Assembly (NCBI GenBank): GCA_007922305.1
Contig: ML677366.1
Coordinates: 10,285,433 to 10,349,432 of the forward strand
Reading direction: 5' to 3'
Length of the DNA: 64,000 bases
Source of the DNA: Dermatemys mawii
Lineage: Eukaryota; Chordata; Testudines; Dermatemydidae
Numbering within the stretch: the stretch's first letter is position 1; each line of letters begins with the position of its first letter. This document shows positions 33,571 to 42,929 of the stretch, piece after piece. The translations under genes were made by a program, and so were the position numbers. The notes under the pieces were generated by a model, which worked only from the letters and a program-made list of their open reading frames with translations, ran no database searches and had not been told where the DNA came from.

Positions 33571-33679
33571 CATATACATATATATATATATACACATATA
33601 TATATACACATATATATATACACATATATATATACACACATATATACACACATATATACACACACACACACACATGCAT
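33571..33679. repeat. TA/CA dinucleotide microsatellite, 109 bp
   Basis: Alternating (TA)n and (CA)n blocks form higher-order units of the type 'tatatatacaca', ending in pure CA. It produces spurious repetitive open frames in several readings on both strands, which should not be annotated. Confidence 0.95.
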
Positions 33680-33684
33680 GTCAG

Positions 33685-34135
33685 GATCATCAGTTAATCA
33701 CATATATATTGTATGGAAAACAAAACTCTTAACCTTTGGCTCCAAAACCACAAGTCTCTACCTAAGGATGTTAAGGAGAGATTCTGATAATTTACTCACT
33801 TGAAAGTAATATATGGTTACATTGTACAGCAGGATTATGAAGAAATACACACACCAATACACACAACTATATGTGCATACATACAATCCTCAGTTTGCAT
33901 ATATATGCAGTGAGATATCTGCACATCTGATAAAACAAGGGGCATACTGTTGCACGCACACATTTTTGGAGATTTGGCCTGTAAACAGGTGGCCACCCTC
34001 ATGATCAGGGGTGCTCTGTGGTGCACTGCCTCTATTTCCCCTCCTCCTCATGGCCTATTAAGAACTCCACACAATTCCAAAGGTAACTAAAAACACTCCT
34101 TCTGGGGTTGAATATATGTATTCCTTCCATACTTT
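33685..34135. other. Noncoding DNA, nothing recognised
   Basis: Contains scattered short 'acacac' and 'atatat' pieces left over from microsatellite-like drift. No gene. Confidence 0.3.
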
Positions 34136-34139
34136 GGCT

Positions 34140-34560
34140 TTCCAGGCCCCAACCCCAATTCAGTGTCACTCTTCCTGACTGAGGAGCACCCAGCCTGCCT
34201 TCCCAGAACTGGGAGCAGCTCCCTACAGCCTTGCTCTTTGGGAATCAAGAGTCTTCAGCTCTCTTTCCTGGAGCGAGGTCACCACTCATTTACCTTCATC
34301 TGCTTCTTCAGGCCTGCTGTAATTTCCCAGACTTCTGTCCTTTTTGGCATTTGCAATCCTTCTAGCTGGAATATGAAGCTCCCACTTGAGCTCTCTTCCC
34401 CAGGGACTCCCTCAAGAGCCTGTTCTTTCCTCTCCTATCTTCCCCAGGCCTGAATTAATCACATGACCTTCCCATCACATGATCAAAATCATGTTCCCAC
34501 CTGGGGAGGTGAGTTAATCTTCTCACAGGTGGAGCTCATGCCCCTTTTCCCTTTAAAGGG
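34140..34560. repeat. C-rich repeat, possibly LTR-derived
   Basis: Pyrimidine-rich text with 'cccaggcctgaattaatcac', 'cacctggggaggtgagttaa' and 'ccctttaaagggcccagcca'. The style suggests an interspersed repeat similar to 13,660-14,050. Ends and duplication not identified. Confidence 0.3.
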
Positions 34561-34644
34561 CCCAGCCACCCAGCCTTTCAAGATGACAAGTTGGGAAGAC
34601 TCTATCCAGCAGAGACACAGACTGTTCTAGGGAAAGGGACAGGG

Positions 34645-34725
34645 AGTAATAGGTGCCTATATAAGAAAAAGCCCCAAATATTGGGACTGTCCCTATAAAA
34701 TCGGGACATCTGGTCACCCTAGACT
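34645..34725 (+). mobile_element. Short DNA-transposon fragment, copy 2
   Basis: Matches 12,380-12,455 block for block ('taataggtgcctatataaga', 'gccccaaatat', 'ccctataaaatcgggacatc') and extends to the terminus 'tggtcaccct'. The opposite end of the element is missing. Confidence 0.7.
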
Positions 34726-34734
34726 GTTCCCGCA

Positions 34735-35170
34735 CGCAAGCCAGCACAGCTTCTGTACAAAGAGTCATTTGAAGTACATAGGGAACAGTTATCTTTGTAA
34801 TTTTTGAACTGTTGCATATTTGTTAAAAGCTGGACTTTTAAAAACAGCTGTTTGCCTCTTTCTCAGGATCATTTATCCTTGCAGTTCCTCAGATCTTTCT
34901 CTGCTGATGTTTTCCCCCTCACATCTTGCATATTTAGTTTTTACATCAGCTACAACATAATTATTAATATTTTTAGCTGACCAATTCCTGTCTAAAAGCA
35001 AATCGCTTGTATAGCCTTTTGGAAATTAACCCAAAAGGGCGGCTGTGGCAAATGTGTGAACATATCTGGAGAAATATTACTCTGGAATACAAAACATAGT
35101 AAAATAGGCAGATTTTCTAAAAGACTGAAAAAATGTATTCCCCGAAACAGGCTATTTTGTACTCTAAAAC
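34735..35170. other. Noncoding DNA, nothing recognised
   Basis: Unique AT-rich sequence before the LTR. No exon. Confidence 0.3.
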
Positions 35171-35561
35171 CAGAATGTAACATGGTGCTGGCTGGGAGAA
35201 CAAAGCCAGGCCCTGTTAGCCCAGCTCCAGGGGAGAAAGGCTACTAGTTGGGGCTGGCTGGGAGGCCCCACCCTAATTATCCTGAGGGGTTGCACCTGCT
35301 GGCCTGAGTAGCCAGCTTGATATAAGAAGCTGACAGGAAGGAAGCTGAGGAGACTAGGGAGACAGGAAAGAGAGGAGTTTTGGGATCTAGATGCCTGCTA
35401 GTAAGGATGCTTGTGGTCTCTCTGACTGGTTGGTCTATGTACATTTGTAAATAGTAGGTAGTGGGAACAAACAAAAGCCATAAAAGGACAGGGGTTCTGC
35501 ACTTCAGTTGGTCTCTGGGTGTTTGTGGAGCGAGAACCGGGAAGAGCCCGGTTACACTGAA
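35171..35561 (+). mobile_element. Probable solo LTR of an old LTR retrotransposon or endogenous retrovirus
   Basis: The LTR spans 35,176-35,556 (381 bp). It begins 'tgtaac' and ends 'gttaca', perfect 6-bp inverted ends of TG...CA type. A TATA-like 'tataagaa' lies at 35,321-35,328 and 'accgggaagagcccggt' near the 3' end folds into a short hairpin. The flanking pentamers 'cagaa' and 'ctgaa' match at 4 of 5 positions, compatible with a decayed 5-bp duplication. No gag, pol or env sequence lies on either side, so it is a recombined solo LTR or a false call. Confidence 0.6.
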
Positions 35562-35564
35562 AAA

Positions 35565-36580
35565 TAATATAAGCAGCACAAGATCCATCTGAGCCAATTT
35601 TAGTATTTGGACTGTCTGGAGATTAGGCAAGTCCTCAAGAGGAATGAATGATATGACCTTAGAAATCATAGTCCACCAAACCTTGCACTCTATTCAAGGA
35701 AGCATTCTTGAATCAGTTTCTTAAATTCTCTACCAGCTCTAGCTAATAGAATAGTAAAGAAAGCACTGGAGCTGGAAAAACAAAGACAAAGAACAGATAA
35801 AACTTAGCCAACTCTTGAATCAAAGCCTTTCTTTGGTAACATACAGGTAACTCTTGAAAAAAATACCCAACCCCAAAACCTAATTTTCGATTTTGCTAGA
35901 GAATTTCCTAATCCCAAGCCTCAACCCAAATCCCTCCAAATTCTGAGGGAGATCTAGACCCCATTTTTATGGCTTTTCCACATCTGGAGAAAGGGTTAAA
36001 TGTAAACTCTGGATTAAAACACTCCTGAACTTTGGCAAAGTCTGGATCCAGATCAAGATCTAAAATGTTGTGGCTCAGCTCACCTCCAGTTTTCTCCTTA
36101 CTCTCCATTTCTGTTTCTTGGCAGGACTGAAAGTGGAAGTGCCAGCAGTATGAGAGTTAAAGGTTATTTCCAGAGCTTTGCTAATTCAGGTGAAATTGGG
36201 CGGAGTGAGAAATCTCAGACCGAAGTCTATTTTCATGAAATTTCCATCCTGGCTTTGCAGGCTTTGGAAGAGGTTCAGATAATTACTCCAGTTTTCAGGT
36301 GCTTAGCAAACAGACCTAAACCTCTGATGATAGTTCCAACTTCCACCAGCCCAAGACCTTGTTTTATTTTATATGACTCTGGGCAAACTCACCCAAACCA
36401 CACTGAAATCAGTGGAAGTTTTGCCAGAGCAAGAACCGAGCAGAAATGGAGTAAGAACCTGAGAAGTTGGTTCCTCCTTATTAGAGTTGGTACACCACTG
36501 TGCCAGGCCTGATTTTACACCTTTTTGCCTTTTCATATTGGCCCTGATCCAAAGCCCACTGAAGTCTATGGAAAGGCTCT
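35565..36580. other. Noncoding DNA with possible diverged repeats
   Basis: 35,850-36,110 ('ctctggattaaaacactcct', 'gtctggatccagatcaagat') may be a diverged interspersed repeat. 36,535-36,590 ('ttggccctgatccaaagccc') carries a short sauropsid repeat. The 120-codon frame at 36,150-36,512 lacks any domain. Confidence 0.3.
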
Positions 36581-36586
36581 CTAACA

Positions 36587-36897
36587 TAGTGGTCCTCGAT
36601 CAGAGGGGGGCACAAGCAGGTTTCAGGGGGTCCACCAAAATAAACCAGAGAGCAGGCCAGCGTTAGACTCGCTGGGGCTCAGGGCAGAAGGCCCAAGCCC
36701 AACTTGCATGGAGCTGAAGCCAAAGCTCGAGCAACTTAGCTTTGCCGGGCTTCCCAGCAGGGGCCCTGCTGGCTACCCACTAATGCCAGCCCTGGTTTTA
36801 ATCTACTGGATATGCAGAAAAACAGTAGTTATGGCACAGCTGGGTTTTTTATAGAATAATGGGGGAGCCTCAAAAAGAAAAAGGTTGAGAACCCCTG
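36587..36897. mobile_element. hAT-type non-autonomous transposon
   Basis: The left end 'tagtggtcctcgatc' and the right end 'aaaggttgagaacccctg' are diverged forms of the 'cagtggttctcaacc' terminus found in a widespread hAT group. Flanking octamers 'ctctaaca' and 'ttctgact' match at 5 of 8 positions. The interior is noncoding and GC-richer than its surroundings. A related element lies at 52,127. Confidence 0.7.
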
Positions 36898-36999
36898 TTC
36901 TGACTAATGGGCTTTGGCTCAGCCCTGTTTTACTCAGGGTGAGGAAAGAATCTGTCCCAGGGAAGTCTAATATTGCAAGAATTAAAGTGTGCGTGTGTT

Positions 37000-37520
37000 T
37001 GGGGGAGAGGTTTTTAATTTTTTTCCCCTGTCCTATTATTCATTTCCAACATTAACGAAAGAATTCACTAGCTGATTATAAGCAAACTTTCCACAAGACT
37101 TTCATATGCACGAACCAAAATATTGTATCTAGTCAGATTCCTGCCACATTATTAATATGTATTTTGTTTACAACCCCTCAGTTTGATAGAAGACATTGCT
37201 TGCTATGTCGGTAATATACTAGAGCTGGCCAGCACCCATGAAATAAATGCAGGTTAATGTAAATTCCTTCAGAGCTGTGCCTACAAAATGTTTATTCAAG
37301 CACTCAAGATAGCGTGTATGGATGCAGAGCAGGTCGTGAACATGTCACTTACAGCTCTCCTTAGCAGAGGTTCCAATTAAATCATTTTAATGATAACATA
37401 AGCTGTGGTGGAGCAGAACCCATTGTAGAAAATGCACAGCATGCGTTACCCTTATGCATAATGTACCATTTCCTAACCATAAAGCTTGATTTGCCATTTA
37501 TTTGTCCTTCGGAGGAGGTG
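37000..37520. other. Candidate conserved noncoding block
   Basis: Long repeat-free AT-rich stretch with 'aattaaatcattttaatgat' near 37,376, 'cttatgcataatgtaccatt' near 37,451 (POU-like ATGCATAA) and 'cattattaatatgtattttg' near 37,147. It reads like a developmental enhancer block. Inference by motif density. Confidence 0.25.
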
Positions 37521-37524
37521 ATAA

Positions 37525-37985
37525 ACTAAGGACCATTCTGTCCATCTCTGCTGGCTAGCCCCAGCTGAAAGTTAAAGATCCCATGACATGTTTTGATTAG
37601 GCAGAATCCTTGGTGCCCTGGTCTCTCTTGTTTTAAAAGGTTCTAAAGTCTGAGGCTGTGTGTAAACTATCATAGGGCCTATGAGGACTGCCACATTTGC
37701 CAGCCATTCCTTTTAAAGTGCTCTAATGCTAAAAAGCACTGTATGAAATCAAATTATATTCTATGAGGGACAGAACCACAAGTGGTTATTATTTTGGGGC
37801 TTTAGAACTCTGCAAACTCTCTCTCTTATAAACCCAAAGAGACTCTGAGGATGAAAGGTCGCTTTCCTATATTTAACAGTACCAGACTCAAAGAGCTAGG
37901 CACTGGAAAAATAATGCCATGTCCAATGGCAGTGTGCAGTTCAGTTTTCAACTTTTGAGCATCCGGGGCATTGAAAGTAGAGCAC
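37525..37985. other. Noncoding DNA, nothing recognised
   Basis: No repeats or exons recognised. Confidence 0.3.
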
Positions 37986-37989
37986 TGTT

Positions 37990-38215
37990 ACTTCTTTGTT
38001 TATTTGTATTGAGGTAGAACATAGAGGAGTCAGTCAAGGATCAGGCCCCCTTGTGCTAAACACTATTCACACGTATAATGAAAATAGAGTCTTCGCCCCA
38101 AAGAGCTTGCAATCTATAAAACAAGAGAAAGCCAGTGGGTACAAGAAAACAGATGAGGGAGGCACGTGATTGCAGGGAGACCATTATTATTAGTGCAACT
38201 GGCAACAGTGAAAGC
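37990..38215 (-). mobile_element. MIR/CORE-type SINE, inverted
   Basis: The + strand starts 'tttgtttatttgtattgagg' and continues 'tcaggcccccttgtgctaaa', 'gtcttcgccccaaagagctt' and 'gcaatctataaaacaagaga'. This mirrors the copy at 17,275. Confidence 0.7.
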
Positions 38216-38219
38216 ACAG

Positions 38220-38565
38220 CATTTTCAAGTGTTTTGTAGATATTAATGCATAGGTGAAGAGATTTCAGAAGAGGTTTAAAGGAGCATAATGCAATGGCCT
38301 TGCAGGTAGCTCCTCGCATGCATGATGAAGAAAGCAGGATAGATGCTCTTTTAACTTTGTCTATACACCCAAATAAATAAATAAGCAACTCAAAAAGTAA
38401 TAATAATAACGCATCAGAGATCATTGTTTTCCATTTCATTATGAGCTTGTTTCACCATGGGACTCATACAAAGTTAGCACCTATTAGTGAAAGGTGCTGC
38501 AAACAAACAATGATGAGTTGGACATAGAGTGAAAGGGAAGTGATCTGGCAGTGGGGGTAGCACTG
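38220..38565. other. Noncoding DNA, nothing recognised
   Basis: The 127-codon minus-strand frame (38,056-38,439) runs partly through the MIR copy and has no domain. Confidence 0.3.
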
Positions 38566-38569
38566 CTGG

Positions 38570-38660
38570 GTGGGGGAACATTTATATAGTACCTAAAGGA
38601 TCCCAAAGGGCTTCTCTGTGCCAGATCTCACCTCAACTCACCTGTAAGCTAAGCTGGACT
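38570..38660 (-). mobile_element. MIR/CORE-type SINE fragment
   Basis: The text 'acatttatatagtacctaaa' and 'ggatcccaaagggcttctct' matches the 'gcacctttcatc...ggatcccaaagcgcttt' segment of this SINE group. Confidence 0.45.
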
Positions 38661-38664
38661 TTGG

Positions 38665-39050
38665 ACAGACCTGTAAAATGTATAACTGGCTCTCCAAGTT
38701 TTGGGTAACCCAGTTTCCACAGGACATTGTTGGTCTTTGAAACATCCCACCTATCACATAGCAGGCCTATGGGTCCTTCTGAGCTGGTTTCAATCATCTA
38801 TCTTTTCCTATTCTTCTCACTGTCCTCATTTTGGTCTGGCGTTTGCATTCCCCTCTGCCTTTAATTCAACTTGCCTCATCTAAAGCTGATGACTGAGCTT
38901 GGCAGACTTGACCTGCTCTAAAAATAAAAAAAATGAGGTATCTCAGCGGGCAGATTTCCATGACAATCCCTCTGTAAACCTGGAGTCTGGCAATCTGTGC
39001 AACTACTGCACCTCCTTAAACTCCCATGTTAACCAGCATGAGGGTGTATA
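38665..39050. other. Noncoding DNA, nothing recognised
   Basis: A 60-codon frame (38,701-38,883) has no domain. Confidence 0.3.
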
Positions 39051-39051
39051 A

Positions 39052-39271
39052 CAGTAGGTTTCATGAATCAGAGGGGTAGCCGTGTTAGTCTGGAATTGCA
39101 GAAGTGACAAAGAGTCCTGTGGCACCTTAAAGACTAACTAAAATTTTAGCGCATAAGCTTTTGTGGGTTAATACCCACTTCGTAGGATGCATTAACCCAC
39201 GAAAGCTTATGCTCTAAAATTTTAGTTAGTCTTTAAGGTGCCACAGGACTCTTTGTCAGTAGGTTTCATGA
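39052..39271. mobile_element. Penelope-like element inserted as an inverted dimer, 15-bp duplication
   Basis: The insertion spans 39,067-39,256. It is flanked by a perfect 15-bp duplication, 'cagtaggtttcatga', at 39,052-39,066 and 39,257-39,271; the final two bases of the right arm (ca) coincide with the duplication start. After a 38-bp lead ('gggtagccgtgttagtctgg'), the left arm (39,105-39,172) and right arm (39,191-39,258) are reverse complements at 66 of 68 positions, with an 18-bp spacer. The arms share 'gacaaagagtcctgtggcac' and 'cttaaagactaactaaaat'. No reverse transcriptase or GIY-YIG coding sequence remains. The PLE label rests on remembered turtle copies and the inverted layout. Confidence 0.85.
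39150..39190 (-). ncRNA. Decayed hammerhead-ribozyme motif in the Penelope element
   Basis: Read from 39,190 down to 39,151, the minus strand has an outer stem (GCAT at 39,190-39,187 with ATGC at 39,154-39,151), a first core segment CCTACGAA (39,186-39,179), an inner stem GTGGGT/ACCCAC (39,178-39,173 with 39,168-39,163), and a second core segment AAAA (39,162-39,159). The layout fits a hammerhead (CUGANGA, stem II, GAAA). Two key guanines are lost: the G of CUGA and the G of GAAA. Cleavage is therefore predicted to be dead. The right arm keeps GAAA (39,201-39,204, + strand) but lacks the first core segment. PLE hammerheads are known in many animals; this copy is inference. Confidence 0.55.
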
Positions 39272-39274
39272 TGT

Positions 39275-42200
39275 TATAAGAGAGCAGCCCAACTGGCCTG
39301 TAGATAGCATAACCATATAAAAGGAACGACATTTTTAAAGGGCTAGGTCACTGTGCTCCTTAAGTTTCCTTATATTATCGCTGTAAATCTGGCCATGCTC
39401 ACTATGACTGATCTAAAATATTCCATTTTTAATTAGTTCCAGGCCAGTAAATATGATTGCTACAGCTGCACAATGTAGCAATGCCAAATCAAAGTCTGAA
39501 GCTGATGAACTAATACGGCACAGCTTAAAGACCTGTTGAGGGAGGAAAATAGGACTATTCCAGTCTTGGAAATTCCTCTTGGAAAGTTTGGAACCACATA
39601 GTTCTACCCCAAAATAGTACCTGATCTTGCAGCCCTATTTAAAATAGAAGCTGAGGATGTTCTCCAACTCATCCCCCATGCTAAATAGCAGCGCTCAGCA
39701 ATCTTCCCTGGCTTCACAACTGTTTTGCAGCTGTAAAGATGCTTCTCCACAGAGACATTACTGGTAACTGTCTCTGCAGCCTGGAGAATATCAGGATTTA
39801 CTGCAGTCTTCCTCCCCAGCATATCATATGGTTTCAGTGTCCAACTGAGTAAACGTGAAGCTCTGGAAAACTCACCCATAAATGCAGGTTGGATGACCAT
39901 CCCATTTGCCCCCAGGTGCCATGCTAGTTTCCTCCTTTAATCATTCTGTTAGGCATTTTGGTGGTAAGGGCCTTCCCTTGCTAGAATGTAACCGTGTGAT
40001 TTCTCTTTCTCCATCAGAGAACTGTAAATAAGAGAATTAGCTAAATGTTCACAGCTTGCATGCACTGTATACCCTTTTCTGAAGTTACCCCTTCTCTGAA
40101 CATGGCTTGGCAACTCTGGTCAAAACATAAGACACTTGGAAAATTTGAGAATTCCTTTGGAAAGTATTGTAATATAGATAACAATACTATGAGAAGGACT
40201 ACCGTATTAATAATATAGTAGGTGAGGTCTTCTATGATTAAGTGCACCATATAGACAGATAGTTACTGTGCTATCTGAAACTGCAAACGTTTTGAGGTTC
40301 TCAGGAATTATCATTATCTCTACTTAGCGTGCATCATTTGGTGCATTTGCTTTTCTTTTTTCCTCTTGCATCTGCCGTGCCTTTATGCTTTGCTCTCCTG
40401 AGATCATGACTGAAAGACTCACAAGGACTAGGAGGTTAAACCTAAACCATTACAAACTGTGGCTTATATAAATTTCACCATATGTCCTTTTGGAATGTCC
40501 CTTATATTTCAAATCTAAGGGTTATGTGCCACAGCTCGTACTTTCAAGTCTTCTGTCCAAAAACCATGGACTTGGTGAGGCTGTTTCTCTGCTCTGTCAC
40601 CCATACAAGGCTACTGTAACTGCCCTCTCTACTGCATCAAAGCCAATCATAATACCGCTTGTTTGCAACAGCCTGCGTAGGGCACCTTGAATAATTGGCT
40701 GCTAAAGAAGGCTGTCATAAGGAGGGTGTGGCTTATTTACGAAGGTGCAATCAGTCAAAAGTATAAATCACAGGTCTGAAATGTTCCCGCAGAATCAAAT
40801 TAACTTTATTTTTCTTAAGGGGCAAGAAACATTGGGTAGCTGGCAGGAGCCTGTTGTCTGTTTCTGCCTTGCCTTGTCAGGATTAGTAGTACCTGCCTGG
40901 GACCTGCAATGTTGACCAGGGCTGTCAATTAAACTAAACACATGTAAACATGGCTGCCGTCCAAAAACACAAAACCTGCCAAAAACTAAACACAGGAGAT
41001 CTGCCTAGTTTCAAAATAATCGTGCCACCACCACGAGAACTCTGTGCTTACAGTTCTGCTCTAATCCATGAAGAGCGTGTGCAAATTTCTAGGCAATAAA
41101 CCAGAGCACTAGAGCCTAGGCAACCGGCTATCAGATACCTTTCCTCTAATTTTGAGAAACTGAAACTGTTCTAAAGAACATTTACTGAAATGCTTCCTCA
41201 CCTATACAGGCAACACACATACCTGGGGAAGCCATGAAAGCTCCAAAATCCATCCTATTCAAATAAGGCCCAGGGAACTGGTCAAAGGACCCAGGACATT
41301 TGCTGAGCTTGAGGAAGTGGCATTGGTTTGTGATGATCCACCGGGGGAGCTAAAGAGTTAACAAAGTCAGCATCATTAATCAATTCATTAAGGGGAGTTT
41401 GTTGTGGGCGTGGCTTTCTTTGGGGGCATGAGTTTCCCACTCCGTACGCTGTGGAATTCAGTTTGAACTGGAAAAAAAAAACACCTTAGTCTTTTTTGAC
41501 CATAAATGGCATTTCAGACTCACTTAACTTGGGGGACTCTTGTGACAAGCACACAGTTTTATCCTCTGCATTCCTTTGAAGACCATTGTAATAAATGTTT
41601 ACAATTCCAGATGAGAGAGGAAGATTGCTCTTGTTGTATGTTATTTCTCCATTTAAGGTGTGGGCCCATCACCTTCGTTTGGAGTCACTTCCTCTATGCC
41701 CTGGCTGCAGAAATTTCTAGCTATGAGAACTAGAGGGAGAGACAATAGACTGTAGATGGCTTACTTAAAATCTCTTGACTTCTACAGTACAGGAAACATC
41801 CCTCTGACTGGTACCCTTATTTTGACTATAAAAGAAAGGCAGCTTTCAGATAGCAGATTATTAATCTCTTCTTGACACCCACGGAGTGTAACCAGTTTGA
41901 AATGATGTTCCAGGTCTAACTGGGGGAGAAGAGGTTTGGTTCACGAAACCGGAAGCAAATCAACCTCTACATAATTGTCCTGGAAGTTTCAGCTCCACAA
42001 ACTTAAAGTTCCAAGGCGAACATCTCAAGGGTATCTTGCTTGTGGGAGTCATGAAGGAAGTGGAGATGACTGGGGTTCTCAGAAGACAGCTGAGCAAACA
42101 GCCTTCACCTGTCTTCATGAACCTCCAAAGCTTCATTTCAGTGGGTTTGCATTTGGATGCCAGTTGCCCCCATTACTCTAAATGAAATGTTCATCTGCTC

Positions 42201-42740
42201 AATAGGAGTAAGGAATCTGCAAGAAGAAATCACAGGAGAATAACAGTATAAGGGTGAAGGACTATATAGGCAGCGTATAAATAGTATTTAAACAGCATGG
42301 CATAGGCAGCTATGTACTGTAGTTAAGAAGCAGTCTGACTCTTATGTCCCTGATTTACAAAGGCTAGAAAGTCCTATATTGTCTTCTTCTGGTCTGAAAA
42401 TCATCCTTCAAATCTACATCTGGAAGAAATATGCCTTTAATTTTCTTTTTAAAATGGAAACCAAACAATGGTGCCCACACACATTCTTCTCTGTTAAACT
42501 AAAGTTGGCAAAGCCTATGACAGTCATGGTTTTCTTCTGCCAGAAATATCCATTTGCCTTTCCAATTAAGTTTAGATTCAGTCCGGAAATATGCCAGTGC
42601 TTCGCTTAAGCAGGAATCATATACTCTGACTTTCATCATTTTCCTCTGAAATCTGGACCGAAAGAAATCAACAATACAGTGGAAAAAATAGATCCAGGGA
42701 AAGAAATATCAAGATATTAATAAAACAAATATTAATAATA
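39275..42740. other. Long stretch of noncoding DNA
   Basis: About 3.4 kb with no clear repeat. A 98-codon minus-strand frame (39,604-39,900) and a 75-codon + frame (41,506-41,733) have no recognisable domains or splice-site support. This is the longest stretch in the window free of recognised transposons. Confidence 0.35.
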
Positions 42741-42744
42741 AAAT

Positions 42745-42925
42745 ATCTTACATTCATCCAATGCCTTTCTCCCCCTCCCGAAGGACCTTAATGCACTTTA
42801 TAAACTGGGTTGTATATATCCTGGAACTGCTTCACCTCCCTGTGAAATGCAGCCATCTCTGGGGTGGAAAGTGACAGCCGTTTAACAACAGCATTACAAA
42901 ACAGTGTGAGACAGGGAGTGAAGAA
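42745..42925. mobile_element. MIR/CORE-type SINE fragment
   Basis: The segment 'cttacattcatccaatgcct', 'cgaaggaccttaatgcactt' and 'tataaactgggttg' fits the 'cacctttcatcccgaaggatccc' part of the same SINE group. It is followed by 'ctctggggtggaaagtgaca'. Diverged. Confidence 0.45.
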
Positions 42926-42929
42926 TTAA

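Noticed and set aside
33472..33803. Several open frames of repeated Tyr-Ile-His or Cys-Val residues
   Set aside because: They are translations of the TA/CA microsatellite.
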